From contig OY725495.1 of assembly GCA_963281255.1 (NCBI GenBank), forward strand, positions 1,798,001 through 1,862,000: a stretch of 64,000 nucleotides of DNA. The letters run 5' to 3'. The notes under the pieces are model-generated. The model saw nothing but the letters and a program-made list of their open reading frames with translations. It was not told the DNA's origin and searched no databases. A program made the position numbers and the translations under genes. The DNA is from Aphrocallistes beatrix (Eukaryota > Porifera > Hexactinellida > Sceptrulophora > Aphrocallistidae). Below, piece by piece: positions 11,331-22,499 of the stretch (the first letter of the stretch is position 1; each line of letters opens with the position of its first letter).

Positions 11331-11912
11331 TGCCCGAACCCAAGCGTGTCACACGAGTTTGTAGCTCCTTAACTGCAATAATCGAGGCAAATTACTGAGA
11401 AGGCCGAAGAATCACTATTGAGGCAATACACCCAACCCTAGGGATATCATCATGAGCATTTAAGATGGTTCTCCAAGAAGAGCTGGGGCTCCACGATTTG
11501 ACTTGTCTCTGGAGCTCACATCTCTTAATTAATGATAAAGAGACCTGGTTAGACTGGTGTTTGCTAATCCTCGTTAACTTTGGTGTGGAGGCATCTATTC
11601 GAATTCTGAAATCATAACTGGTTTTGAAACGTGGATAGCCTCTTATGAACTTTGAAAAGAAGGCTCATTCACAAGTATGAGTGTTTCTGGTTGAGAGTGC
11701 TCCATTATAAGTGGTGCTTAAACATGTGACCGGAAAGCAGATAGTCACTATATTTATCAAGAAAAGGTAACATGTAGCATCTGCACTGTTAAAAGATCAA
11801 AAAATAGTTAATGCTGAATGGTATTTTATAGTTTGTATCCCTGAGGTATTAATAAAAACTTGAGTCGCGACCTCTAGTTTGTAAACAATACCTGAAGTCG
11901 GGACTCTACCTT
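11331..11912. other. No gene seen
   Basis: Intermediate-composition sequence between the THAP and mariner fragments. No open frame with recognisable motifs; probably decayed transposon DNA. Confidence 0.3.
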
Positions 11913-12065
11913 GATGCAAGTGAATACACTGCTGATATAATTCGAGATTTAATAACCGATAAACCGATCCAGGTCCTTTGCCATCCATCTTATTCTCCAG
12001 ACCTATCATCCTGCGACTATTTTATGTTCCCTAAAGTGAGATATCTGATGCGTGGGATCTTTTAA
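11913..12065 (+). pseudogene. Mariner-family transposase C-terminal fragment
   Basis: A 50-codon open stretch ending at a TAA contains VLCHPSYSPDLSSCDYFMFP, the mariner block around the third catalytic residue (normally HPPYSPDLSPCD.FLF), followed by PKVRYLMRG. The Asp of SPDLS and the following CDYF are present. Everything upstream of residue DASEY is lost. Beyond the stop, SPEAAVDAY continues in frame, so the stop is a late substitution. Confidence 0.75.
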
Positions 12066-12209
12066 AGTCTCCTGAAGCAGCAGTTGATGCCTATAACCAC
12101 CTTGATACCTTCACCAGGTCACAGTAGTGTAATCTCACTAAAAGGTGTTCTGGAAGGATGATACTTCGCATACAAGCTAGGTTTGAATATTTTGAAAAGC
12201 TGTGAAAAT

Positions 12210-12654
12210 TTGCCATTTTAAGATCAAATACTTTTTACGTGGCTAAAAGCTTTTCGCCTGCCATTCGTATGTCATATAGCCTTTAAATTATGTAATCCCT
12301 CTTCATGTTTGAATGGGACTATATTCCATCATTTATCCAAATATCAAACTTAATCATGCTTTTAAAATAATGAATTGCAATATAAATCATTGCCCAACTA
12401 TAATATATCGTAATGTGACTAACGTTCATTTCACCGCCTAATATTTTCTTTGCAGAATGAGACCACTCATTCAAAAAATATGAATCTCGGCCTCAGTTTG
12501 ACTAGATCTCTACTAATATTTCTCAGCAGTATTTGACTAATTCTAACTTCAGGATGTCGTAGTGCCAATGCGTAATATAATGCTTTGGGGTTGAATCTAT
12601 TTTACAGACGACTGATTCAGTAGCATTACAATGTAATATTAGCCTTCTTAAATC
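12210..12654. other. No gene seen
   Basis: AT-rich, no repeats or frames recognised. Confidence 0.3.
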
Positions 12655-12805
12655 ACCGAATTTGTCATTTGATCAATTTTTGATGCGTATTGATGACGTC
12701 ATAACAGACTGATTAGGCATCATTTTTTCATGGCAGTTGTATCATATTTGAGATGTAGTAATGTATACATACAATATGCCGCGCAGTGCAAGGAGTGCGC
12801 TTATA
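12655..12805 (+). repeat. HT-repeat fragment
   Basis: Matches the HT core (AATTTTTGATGCG, TGATGACGTCATAACAGA, then TCATTTTTTCATG). It ends with a scrap of the GC tail (GCCGCGCAGTGCAAGGAGTGC) in an order not seen in full copies, so the fragment is rearranged. Confidence 0.65.
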
Positions 12806-12819
12806 TATCTATATATTAC

Positions 12820-13620
12820 GGTGGTCCATAAAATTCGAAAGTTGAATCTTAAGCTGCACACTATTCAAATAGTTTACTTTGAACCCTCGTGCAGATTTAT
12901 GATGGGATTTGTCCTGGTTGGGGCATAAAAATACAAAATCCGTAATTTTCATATGCAAAGAAACTAGAAACTTCATTTTTGAGATAATTGTAGAGTTTTT
13001 TTATATCAATTGATAATAAATTTTAATGGCCTAGAATCATCCGGTTTGGAGATATTGATGAAAACAGTTTGTGAAAACAGTATCCATAATTTCAAGTACG
13101 AAGGCTGGTCCCTGTTTTCACCAATTTCTCCGAAACGGTAGATTTTCGACTTCAATTTCTTTATAGATTATCCATAATGCTAATGAATTTGTCACATTCA
13201 AAAAGAGTTGGATTGGTTAATCTTAATTAACCCGATTCATTAATCACAGCCCTCATTAATAACCATAATGCAATGCTATATCAAACCGTAAATTACATCT
13301 AAAGTTATTCGGATGCAAGTCTTTTCTAATCTGAAGCTAAACCCTCCAGATTTAGACAGTGAATTGTTTCTAGATTTTCACAGCCATTTCAAGATTTTTA
13401 GTGAAGTTATCATCGATTGATTCCTGTTTGAACAACCCATTACTTATCTTGTTTGAAATGTTGTTGCATGCCAAACAAGTACTGTGAGGCATTGAGACAA
13501 TCAGGTAGACTCGAATTGAATTAACAGCTTTTTCACGAACATTGCTCAAATTGTTCAATATTGTTGCACTCAATGAAACTATTCATATTCGAACCCAGTA
13601 GGCTTCACTAGTCCAAACCT
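12820..13620. other. No gene seen; possible old MITE at left edge
   Basis: Begins with GGTGGTCCATAAAATTCG, which looks like a mariner-type end, but I found no matching right end. Otherwise AT-rich without coding character. Confidence 0.25.
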
Positions 13621-13628
13621 ATCTAGAC

Positions 13629-13783
13629 CAGGGCTCTCCAACTATATTTACTTCGGGCCGCAACTGCTTCATACCATTTAGTGGCGGGCCGCAATACAGG
13701 GGCGTGCACTCGGTATGGGTATGGATAGAGGCATTTTGGAGAGATTGAAGCAGGCAACGCGGGCCGCCTGTTGGACAGCGCTG
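13629..13783. mobile_element. 155-bp hAT MITE with perfect 8-bp TSD
   Basis: The ends are CAGGGCTCTCCAAC (left) and the complement of CAGCGCTGTCCAAC (right). They are flanked by identical ATCTAGAC at 13621-13628 and 13784-13791. The interior is GC-rich with GGGCCGC motifs, typical of short hAT derivatives. No coding capacity. Confidence 0.9.
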
Positions 13784-13791
13784 ATCTAGAC

Positions 13792-13965
13792 TATCAGAAT
13801 CGCATTCCGATACATCTAACCTTTCAGAATTATCCAACCTATCTGCACATTTTGAATAATCTAATTTATCTATATTTGTAAGCATACTAACTTGTCTACA
13901 TTATCTAACTGGACTACACTAAATAATCTAACTAGACATTATCTAAGCTTCGTAGTAAAATCAAA
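13792..13965 (+). repeat. Degenerate tandem TATCTAAC-type repeat
   Basis: Variants of ATCTAAC/TATCCAAC recur about every 12-20 bases, interrupted by imperfect spacers. The same motif also lies left of the hAT MITE. An eroded minisatellite is the simplest reading. Confidence 0.4.
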
Positions 13966-14149
13966 TTGATTTCGATTTGATATTTAATTTAACATGAGGC
14001 GTAGTTTGCTTTATTGTTTTTCCAATCGAGGTTGTGAGAAGTACTATTATAATCTGTTTTTTTGTTTTTTTCTACATTCAAACGTATGACCAAAACGATA
14101 ATTTGAACTGAATAAACTGAACGCAAAGCTTTAAAGGGATTTACATTGA

Positions 14150-14520
14150 ACGAACTGAACGAACGCCAATATTTAACGACGAACGGACGATTGATCCGTA
14201 ACATTTGAAACTTACCTGAGCAAACTAACTAAATAATGATAAATATTGATTCATAAAATAGATATATATCACTAAGAGTGCTAATTCCAGAAATCTAACG
14301 CGACGTCATGTCTGCTTGTTGTACTTAATCACCGCCGGGTCCTCAAGAAGATATGCAGGCATCTTCGCGCGGGCGGGTCGACACAGTCTAGATGTGAACA
14401 AACTGAACGGACGTTAGTGGAGCTGAAGTTATGGGGTGAACGTGAATGTGAACGAGCGGAACGTGCGTCAATTTGAAATGAACTGAATTTACGTTTATTC
14501 AGTCCGTACGTGAACCTTTC
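14150..14520 (-). repeat. Degenerate GAACGAACTGAAC-rich segment
   Basis: GAACGAACTGAACGAACG, GAACGGACG and related words occur repeatedly between 14150 and 14520. The composition is higher in GC than the flanks. Motif iteration of this kind is common in subterminal regions of DNA transposons, but no ends were found. Confidence 0.35.
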
Positions 14521-14952
14521 TTTCCATGGTATCAACATAATTCCTTGGAGTTAAGTCTAGCACAACAAAATATCGAATCTATTGACTAAATAACTTTAAG
14601 GGTATCCAATCTTTAATCTTTGATTCCATTAAATTTGACATTTTAAGTGTTTGAAAATCCTCTTTAATACTTTCACCTCATTAATTAATCCGTGCACGTC
14701 CAGGAATGTTAAAGTGAAAGTGAAAGTGAATTGAAAGTATACTGAAAATGAAATTGAAAGCTGGGTCATTTCTATTTATACCTTTAACCCCAAGTATTCC
14801 TCGGGTTATTAATAACTTGTTAAGGAACCTGGATTGTATTTTCATTCTAAATCTAAATTCATATTTTGGGAGAATTGCTAAGTTGCGTTTCTAACTAAGC
14901 GAAAAAAAATCATCCACCAGCCAAATGTCATAATATGTGCCTATGCTCTACT

Positions 14953-16135
14953 GCAGTGGTCCGCGATTCTTTTTTTATTAAAGGACCCCTTCTAGATCAG
15001 CGATTTTCGAATTCCTATGGCGTCCAAATTAGCCATTGTTTTGAGCTAGCTATGATCATTTTTGTTTTGTATCATTTCCGAGAGTGTTGAAACCCTTCTA
15101 CATTTATTGAATCATCAATGCAAATATTTTAATGTAATAAAATAATGATTGAAACATTTGCGACTAATTTGATCGACATATCTGACTAACTAATTTGATC
15201 GACATATCTGACTAACTAATTGTTGAAACCTTTATTTAATGACTTCCTTGTCCTTGGGAAAGTCTCATTAAGAATATTAGTCAATGCAATTCTGAGATCG
15301 TTATGAAGAACGAGAAGATTACGAGCCTTAATTTTGATGACACTGACTGCACTGAAAGCAGTTTCCGCTAAGTATGTTTTTCAAACGAAAAGAAAATGCA
15401 TCTGTTATGATTAGGTCAGCTTAGCAATGAATAGCTCCCTATTGCGCTGAGAGAAAAAATGTAAATCAGCACCGCACAGACTATCATTTATGCTTTTGTA
15501 AGAATATAGATTTGATAGAATACTACTTTTATTTATATATTATGTTTCAAATTACGATTTCAAAACTTCTTACCTCAAAGTACGTTGAGTCTTAGCCTAA
15601 AGTGCTTGCATGTTTTGATTCCTGATGACGATTTAATATCCCTGGCTTCATGGCAGCATACGACAGTATATCTCCTCAGAAAATACATTCTGGTAGTTTA
15701 AGTCAACTCTTGATTTGATAAATCCAAAACTAAGGTATTCACTGCTTTAAATTCTTTTCTTTATCGCTGGATTAATTCCAGATGCCTTCCTCTTTGATGC
15801 CATTTTGTTTTTTATCAAATTCGCTGTCCAAATTATACCAATATGAAGTAAACTACATGGTTAGTGTAGTATTTATACATCATTCAAACTTAAGAAATCT
15901 ACAATATCAACTTGCGAAACATATAATACAATATATAACTACAATTACGTATATCACCTTGGGCAAAGTGTAGCGACAGAATAAATTATGTGCTACTTAA
16001 AACTGCATTCTCTTAATGAATGAATCAAATAGAGCCGTTTTTACAAAATATAGCTCATTAACGTTGCCAAATTCAAATATAATTCATGAATCCCATATTA
16101 TGCTTGCGGACCCATACATCGTGGCGATCCCTAAA
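14953..16135 (-). pseudogene. hAT remnant with C-terminal dimerisation motif
   Basis: The left edge (14953) starts CAGTGGTCCGCGATTC followed by GGACCCCTT, a hAT-like terminus. On the minus strand 15372-15241 reads AETAFSAVSVIKIKARNLL then NDLRIALTNI. This is the C-terminal hATC motif (normally E..FSALS.IKTK.RN.L...LR.ALS) seen also in the hAT element at 38.2-43.7 kb. No other transposase block survives, and the right end near 16110-16135 (GCGGACCCATAC) is poorly preserved. Confidence 0.6.
15163..15214 (+). repeat. Perfect 26-bp tandem duplication
   Basis: The unit beginning ACTAATTTGATCGACATA is present twice without change at 15163-15188 and 15189-15214. The lack of divergence implies a recent slippage or repair event inside the old hAT remnant. 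Confidence 0.9.
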
Positions 16136-16449
16136 TTTTCTCACCATTTCCGATAAGACACATAATATGCGATAAAACTAAATCAATAACTTATATATTC
16201 TATCGAAGTACGTGGCACATCACATCCATGGTTCGTTACTTCACTTTTCAGCATAAACATTACTTATAATAGTATAAAGTCACTTATCTGAACTCCAGTT
16301 TTTCGAACACACTCAGTTTGCAAGATTAGATTTTTATCGTTTTAAAGTTACTAGTACATATCTCATAGCAAGAAGGATTATAATATTCATTGATAATTAT
16401 TTCACTACCTATGGAATTAAGTTTTAGATCTTTATCATGTATCATTTTT

Positions 16450-17212
16450 CGAAAACCCTGACTGATTTTTGATTTTTGGCATGTGGCATGTGACGTGAGT
16501 CTTTTGGCTATGGCTCCACTAAGTTCTGACCTCAGACGAAAATGTCGATTCATCATGGAATTATGACGTCATTGTAACATTTTTTATTACATGAAATTTC
16601 AGTTTTTCGACTATAACTCAGCCATTTAAGTGATAGAAGGCTGAAATTTTAATAGAATGTATATATTATAATCCTTAAATTACCTGTGGTCATCTCTTTT
16701 TATCGCAAAGAATCCACACATTGGACACTTTGTGTCCGCCGGAGGCGCCCTGTGGGCGCTTGGGGTCACATTGATTAATTATAAGGGAGATAACATCCCT
16801 AAATACGCCTGTCCAACTGTTATAATCGATATCGCAACGAAAGATTACCAAATTAGTCAATTTTTGAAATTTTGATGCGTAATGATGGCGTCATAACAGA
16901 GTGATGAGTGATCCTTTTTTGGATGACAGTTGCATCATATGTCAGGTATATTAATATACATAGAAGGCTGAGATTTTAATATTTTATTAAAATCTCAGCC
17001 TTCTATCAGCTAAAATGTCTGAGTTATAGTCGGAAAACTAAAATTTCTAATTATAAAAAGGTGACAATGACGTCATAATTCCATGATGTGTCGACATTTT
17101 CGTCTGAACTTAGAACTTAGTGAAGCCATTGCCAAAAGACTCTCGCATGCCTAATATCAGCTTTCTACGCCTGACAATTTCTTCAATCAATTCGTTACAG
17201 ATATATATATAT
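16450..17212. repeat. HT repeats: R fragment and F copy, head to head
   Basis: 16450-16690 is an R-oriented partial copy. 16725-17212 is an F copy with GGACACTTTGTGTCC and GGCGCCCTGTGGGCGC hairpins near its left end. The F copy's final TTAATCGAGTTTTAATAG block is displaced to about 17600-17636 by two insertions at 17213 and about 17363. Its core has a unique 45-bp foldback at 16961-17005. Confidence 0.8.
16961..17005. repeat. Perfect 21-bp stem foldback inside HT copy
   Basis: TAGAAGGCTGAGATTTTAATA, a TTT spacer, then its exact reverse complement. Other HT copies carry only the right arm sequence (ATTAAAATTTCAGCCTTCTA), so the left arm is a local inverted duplication. Confidence 0.9.
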
Positions 17213-17344
17213 CAGGGCCGGCGGAATAGGCCCGGTCGGTCCACTTTTATGTCATTATGGCTTATTTTCATATGCAAATTTGCTTTTGGCCGGACCAACT
17301 TTCGCAATGGCCGGACCAATAAAAAGTTGCTTCCGCCGGGCCTG
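17213..17344. mobile_element. 132-bp GC-rich MITE in a TA microsatellite
   Basis: The ends CAGGGCCGGCGGAA and TTCCGCCGGGCCTG are reverse complements, and GGCCGGACCAA occurs twice inside. It is inserted within the (TA)n tract of an HT repeat, so the exact TSD is ambiguous. CAGGG ends suggest hAT. Confidence 0.75.
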
Positions 17345-17362
17345 TATATATACGTATATATG

Positions 17363-17584
17363 TATAAGTTGACTAATTCATGAACTATCAATGAATTACT
17401 CAAAATTTGAAACTAAAATAATGAAATAAATATTTGATATTTCGCTTAGGGACTGAGCAATGTTAGAGGTATATAACATGAGGAACCTTTTAACCACTTT
17501 TGGGCATAGAATCTGCACTAATGTTTGAGATTTTGAATAATTCTTAATTCTACATCATTTTTCAATGAATTAGTCAACTTATAT
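17363..17584. mobile_element. Short inverted-repeat element (about 220 bp)
   Basis: TATAAGTTGACTAATTCA on the left matches the complement of TGAATTAGTCAACTTATA on the right, within the same TA-rich tract as the preceding MITE. No coding capacity and no clear TSD. Confidence 0.6.
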
Positions 17585-17639
17585 ATACATACACGCACAT
17601 TAATCGAGTTTTAATAGTGAGGATAAGGTGCTTTAATTA

Positions 17640-18269
17640 AATTTGAGAAATAATACCAGAGGGTAGTAAGTGGACATTTATAACCAATCCTATTTTTAAT
17701 GATACTTGCGCCACAAAGGATCGGGGTTTACAATTGCAAAAAGATCTATTTACAAATTGTTGCTCCTTGTGGCAATTCTTTCATCCAAACTCCAAGTTTG
17801 GGGCTTTTGGGGCTTTTAGGTGGAGATTGAGAAATTCAATAATATATTTCTCTAATACAAACCTTTTTTGACATTCAAAATCGAGTCATTTGACCTAATT
17901 TCATATTAATGACTAACCCTCACCTACAATGGAATAATAGTGCGTTTCGACATTTTCTTACATGACAGCACATTATTTATGTAGCGTTCCTAACTCAAGC
18001 TTTGTGGGCCAACTCCTATCCATCTTTTTTGAACTCTCTCTCCTAATTATTTGTTTGATATACTTTACTTCAAAACGTATATATAAAATTGAATATATTT
18101 AAATAATTTCATAATTATTGCATAATTCAAGCATTAAACCTCACGCCTAATTCTCCCTTTTCACCTTTATGTTTTTTTGTCGTTTATTTTCTTTTTTAAA
18201 TAATTGTCGAGTTTCTATGTTATCCTTGTTGTTTATATACTGTTTGTTATAGAATTTATTTTTGTTTAG
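17640..18269. other. Intron-like AT-rich DNA upstream of first seen HTT exon
   Basis: No exon, repeat or inverted termini recognised. It ends in the pyrimidine-rich acceptor TTTTTGTTTAG at 18259-18269. Confidence 0.4.
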
Positions 18270-18480
18270 GTCAATTGATAGAAATTGGTCTATCACTAAG
18301 ATATTTGATTATGTATTGCTATCACGACCTTCTTTGGGTTATGAATCATTTGTTAATTTATTCAACCTAAACCAATTTGTTGAAATGATACCCATAGAAC
18401 AACTTGATATGTTGCTCTATATTATTGAGGGAGTAAATATTTTCTACAGTGAAAACTATAATTTAGAAAAATCAGATATG
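18270..18480 (+). CDS. HTT: Huntingtin homologue, exon (first in window)
   Basis: Flanked by an acceptor (TTTTGTTTAG) and a consensus donor GTAAGT at 18481. The first base completes a codon begun in an upstream exon. The 70 codons read SIDRNWSITKIFDYVLL, continuing to LNQFVEMIPIEQLDMLLYII. This resembles the huntingtin helical segment that in vertebrates reads along SMAQLPMEELNRIQEYLQ. Huntingtin is a large HEAT-repeat scaffold that works with HAP40 in vesicle transport and autophagy. This exon alone would be weak; identity rests on the later exons and on phase continuity. Ends in phase 0. Upstream exons must lie at lower coordinates or outside the window. Confidence 0.65.
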
Positions 18481-18776
18481 GTAAGTTTCTGACCATTCAT
18501 TATTTTATCTCTAATTTCTTTCATGCGTTAAGTTACCCAGCTCCATAAAATGCACTCAGTTTTTAAATAATTCAACCTTTTTCGGTTTATATTCCACTTC
18601 GTTGTTTGTTTAATTTGATTCGTTACAGAGTTTGTAAAATTTTGATATTTATCATTATCATTTACAGAATTAAATAATCTTTGACATTACATCTGAGATA
18701 TACCATTATATTTTTGTTTAGATATTTAATTGACATTTACTTAACTGATTGGATTGAAAATTTAATATTAATAATG

Positions 18777-18961
18777 CAGTCAAGGTCGCTTATTATGAAC
18801 TCGCTTAATATGAACATTCGTTTATTATGAACTAACCTCTTGGTCCCAATTTCAATTTTTAGATAGGATTTATATTGAATCAAGTTCATTTAATATGAAG
18901 TATCTCTATTATGAACAGATTTTTTGGTCCCCTGGTGGTTCACAATAAGCGACCCTGACTG
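18777..18961. mobile_element. 185-bp MITE, copy B of the 2036-2211 family
   Basis: Starts CAGTCAAGGTCGCTTATTAT and ends in the complement of CAGTCAGGGTCGCTTATTGT. TA lies on the right (18962-18963), a mutated TG on the left. Internal blocks match 2036-2211 in reverse orientation. It sits in an HTT intron. Confidence 0.85.
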
Positions 18962-19285
18962 TACCTCAAAAAAGAGATGTTTAATTCTAACAATTGGGAT
19001 TGTCGACAATTCTTGTGTATTTTTAAGATCAAATTTCACCCAGTCGTATGCAACCTGCATACAGGAGCATAAGTTTAAACCAACATTGTTCTAGGCGCGC
19101 CACAAATTGACTAAACTCCTATAACGTACTATTAGATGTTTACGCTTAGAGCATTATGGTAATCAAAGGGAAGTGATACAGTAATTAGGAATAAAAATCC
19201 AGTGTCAAAATCCCGACTTCGACTGATGTATTTCTTGTTATTTGTTCGAGGAAATGTCTGAAATCGAAAAACTCTTTGATTTTAG

Positions 19286-19438
19286 AGTGCTTCTGTAGGA
19301 CAAACTGCTCCTGTTTATGATGTTTGTGTAAAAGTTGACGAAAGATGTTATAAACTGATGAGTGATCATTTCTCTAAAATCTCACAACAAAACCCTGAAA
19401 TACTGTTAGCAGGCGTTTCGTCAGATTTACAAAATTAG
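19286..19438 (+). CDS. HTT: Candidate huntingtin exon with TAG at its end
   Basis: After the acceptor TTTGATTTTAG, 50 codons are open in phase 0 (SASVGQTAPVYDVCVKVDER, then CYKLMSDHFSKISQQNPEIL). This fits the phase of the exon ending at 18480, and YDVCVKVDERC loosely resembles the huntingtin segment around DWYVHLVKSQC. The last codon before the only plausible donor (GTGCAT at 19439) is TAG. Either the true donor is elsewhere, the codon is skipped, or this is not an exon. The flanking exons also join in phase without it. Confidence 0.35.
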   Translation, partial: SASVGQTAPVYDVCVKVDERCYKLMSDHFSKISQQNPEILLAGVSSDLQN

Positions 19439-19624
19439 GTGCATAATTTCAGAGTTTTTCAAATTAATCCTGGTTTTATACTGGTTTGGACTGATTGGGT
19501 GGTAACAATGTCAATCTTAAATATTTGACCCCGTTCATTGTAGTATAATTAAGGTTGCTTATCCTTGACTCACCGTTTGTTATATTCTAAATTATTTTTG
19601 AATTTTTATTCCTAATTTTTTTAG

Positions 19625-19858
19625 ATTGAGACTGATATTGACGCAATATATAAATTGTATAAATTATCTTCAAACCGGCTACTGGCGGCTCTTAATGTCA
19701 TTGTTTCTGGTGATAAAATTGTTTCATCTTATACTATATTAATTGCTTCTAAGTGCTTAGTTGCTTTAAATCAAAGACCTAATGTATTTTCATTATCGAA
19801 AGAATTTTCTGTTTCTGATTGCAGCTTATTATTGAGATTTGGATCTAGCAGCCTTCAG
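19625..19858 (+). CDS. HTT: Huntingtin homologue, exon
   Basis: The acceptor CCTAATTTTTTTAG and donor GTGATT bound exactly 78 codons, phase 0 on both sides. The sequence IETDIDAIYKLYKLSSNRLL leads to a helix-rich stretch ending CSLLLRFGSSSLQ. Its position matches the huntingtin region just before the block that ends in the PLVWKLGW motif of vertebrates. Helical periodicity without charged clusters fits HEAT repeats. Assignment depends on linkage to the next exons, with which it splices in frame. Confidence 0.65.
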
Positions 19859-20099
19859 GTGATTTTTCTAAATTCATTGTGTGTTCCTACTTTGTTATAC
19901 ATTTCATCCAAAAATTATTATCTGCATAGTATATCAGGTACAGTTGAAACCGTTTTTTCTCATTCCGGTTTATCCTTATCCGTTTTTTCTTTCTATTTCA
20001 GAATCTTAATTACGTAAAATTCCAAATCTATATTAATTTCCATCGGTTTTTTCATACTGTCTATTTTTCTTACTGTTTGACCCTGTAAATGGTAAGAAT

Positions 20100-20330
20100 A
20101 AGTAAGAAAGGATATAACATCTCTAAATATGTGTGTCATACTGTTATACTCGATGTCGCTAGAATCTTCAAATTTGTCAGTTTTTAAATTTTTGATGTGT
20201 AATCATAACGTCATAACAGGATGATGAGTAATCACTTTTTGATTATAGTTGTATCATATTTGAGATTTATTAATATACACATTCAATTAAAATTTCAGCC
20301 TTCTATCACTTAAAATTGCTGTTTCTGATT
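20100..20330 (+). repeat. HT-repeat partial copy (core only)
   Basis: From GATATAACATCTCTAAATA through AACGTCATAACAGGATGATG to TTTCAGCCTTCTATCAC. It lacks both the GC hairpins and the TCCTTACTATT end. Intronic. Confidence 0.7.
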
Positions 20331-20606
20331 TATAATACCTTCTTCACGTACTTATAACATAAGTTGTGCTTCTTCTACTATTCTGTAGGATTTATAATCT
20401 GAAGTATTAGTATGGGCATAGTTTTTGAAATTAGTTTTATGCCTGGCCTGGTGGCCGGCCATATTATCTTAGTTATAAATTATGGCTTGAAATTTGTTGT
20501 GGTACTATATAAATTTACATCTAATTTACTTAATTACACCTAATTTTATGTATTTCTCTTAATTTCATTTTTTATGGAATATTTTATATTATTGACCTTT
20601 CTTTAG

Positions 20607-20832
20607 TGCGCAATTCAGCTAAAGTCAATTTATAAAAGTCGGTTTGCTATAACTTTTGTATCTTTCAGTATAATTCTTGCAATGGATCAGATGCGAACGA
20701 TTTTAGTTGATGTATCTGATATTTTATTATTTGCTGTACAATCTCTTTTTGAATTTGTTACTTATATCCTGAAAAGTCAGATTTTAATGGATAAATCTTT
20801 GAACACTAATCCTAGAAACTTTCAAGATAAAG
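20607..20832 (+). CDS. HTT: Huntingtin homologue, exon
   Basis: The acceptor ACCTTTCTTTAG and donor GTATGT bound 75 codons plus one base (phase 1). It reads CAIQLKSIYKSRFAITFVSF and ends TNPRNFQDK. The split codon G|CC joins it to the next exon as ...NFQDKALKMLSFLL, aligning with the vertebrate NPKYITAACEMVAEMVESL stretch. The following intron is long (about 8.6 kb) and carries a foldback element, a Tc1 scrap and the RAG1-like transposon. Confidence 0.75.
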
Positions 20833-20839
20833 GTATGTC

Positions 20840-21270
20840 AAACAATTAAATTTAATCTTCTGATTATCTCATTTTTTAAGATTTAGCTTTTTTTATTATG
20901 GTAAAATCTATTTTTTTAATTTTAGTATTAATCACTCAGTGAAAAATGACTATCAAATATTAAATACTTCATTACACATAATCAAAACTCTTTTTAAACT
21001 TGCCTTTCAAATTAATTCAGATTTCATTTAGTATTTCACTGATGATTCTAGCAAACTAATCAATGAATATTCCAATGAAATTCTTGTTAGATAACTATGT
21101 ATGCATATTGAAATTCATTTCCTATTAAAATCTTGCTAAGTTTGAAAAATTATATTCTGAAGTACTAAACTTTCTAAAGTTTTGTTAAACTAGTTCAAAA
21201 TGGCCAACTTAAATTGTTCAATCTCAAAATTATTGCCGTATTGAACGAAATCGTAAAAGTTAGTTTATTT
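20840..21270. other. Intron sequence, nothing recognised
   Basis: AT-rich; no exon-like frame, no repeats seen. Confidence 0.35.
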
Positions 21271-21275
21271 ACATA

Positions 21276-22030
21276 GGGCATTCCAAAAGTTCTCGTCCCA
21301 AATCTGTATTTCAAATGAGAATGAAAATAGGATATTTTCAATTTGTCAATTGTATTCCTTAGGGGATCAGCTTCCAATTTATATATTGGTTTATTTTAAA
21401 AGGACAATTATTGTGGTTCCTATATTAGATCTTTATGCATCGGTTTAGGGTAGTGTCGAAAAGTTGGAATCTTCCCATTGAAAATGGCTTAAAACTAAAT
21501 TTGGAGAATAAAAGTTGTGAAAATCGTAGAATAAGGTCATTAAAAAATGAAATAATTAAGAACCAATGTGAAAAAGTAATCGGGAGGTGTTCAATAGTAT
21601 TGCTCGTGTTGAAAAAATATCATGCCACTTTTAGTGGATTTTTTGTCAATTTTCGCCACTCAAAAAGTGGGGCAAAAATGGTAGTAAACCATTTCAAAAC
21701 ACAATTATTCCCTCAGTCTCAAACTATAATACTTCAGAGAATTCAATCTATATGTTATTTGATGCGTAGAATTGAATGGCGGGATCAGTTTTAATCTAAA
21801 TCTGCTCAGAACTGAAATATATCAAAGGGACCCCAAAAATCACGTTCAAAGGCTGTGCCCTAAACCGATGCACAAAAATCTAATATAGGAACCACAATAA
21901 TTGTCCTTAAAATAAACCAATATACAAATTGGAAGCTGATCCCTTAAGGAATACAATGGACAAATCGAAAATGTCCTATTTTCACTCTCATTTGAGATAC
22001 AGATTTGGGACGAGAACTTTTGGAATGCCC
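21276..22030. mobile_element. 755-bp TA-flanked element with about 190-bp inverted ends
   Basis: The left arm (21276-about 21465) starts GGGCATTCCAAAAGTTCTCG. The right arm is its near-perfect complement, ending at 22030. TA flanks both sides (21274-21275, 22031-22032). The 330-bp centre has one open frame (21435-21794) with no recognisable domain. A decayed relative of one arm lies at 57280-57395. Long arms and a TA target suggest a Tc1/mariner-derived foldback. Confidence 0.8.
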
Positions 22031-22111
22031 TATGTATATTATTTTCATCAGAGTTTACTGAAAACAAGTTAGATCATATAATTTGACCATAAATTAAGTT
22101 TAAACTCTTTG

Positions 22112-22470
22112 AGAATGGATGTCCAAATAGACAAACTTGAACTTCGTAACAGGGCAATTGGGATGTTACTATGTGGTAAGACTGACACAGCTAAGTGTTG
22201 CTAACTTGTTGAAGAAAGATATCAGAACCATTCAAAGATGGTGTTAAAGATACCAGGGGAACCAGACGCTTCAGCATCGAATGGGGGCCGCACGTCCAAA
22301 AAAGCTCGATAGAGTCTCTCAGATTGTCATTTCGAAATCTTTGAGTAAAGCCACAAGTCAACATGGAATTTGGCGAAGAAAATTACCAGCATGGACAATC
22401 CTGTTTCAAAAGACACTATTCATCGGTATTTGACTAAGAACTTAGCTGTTAACCATTACAAGCGACGGTA
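22112..22470 (+). pseudogene. Tc1-like transposase N-terminal fragment
   Basis: Begins MDVQIDKLELRNRAIGMLLC and continues, with frame changes, as ...VANLLKKDIRTIQRW then RPKKLDRVSQIVISKS and HGIWRRKLP. This is the helix-turn-helix DNA-binding region of Tc1-family transposases (RNRAIGML..G.....VA..L....TI.RW). No catalytic triad remains downstream. Confidence 0.6.
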
Positions 22471-22499
22471 TTCATTACTGCTATAATTTGAGATACCCT

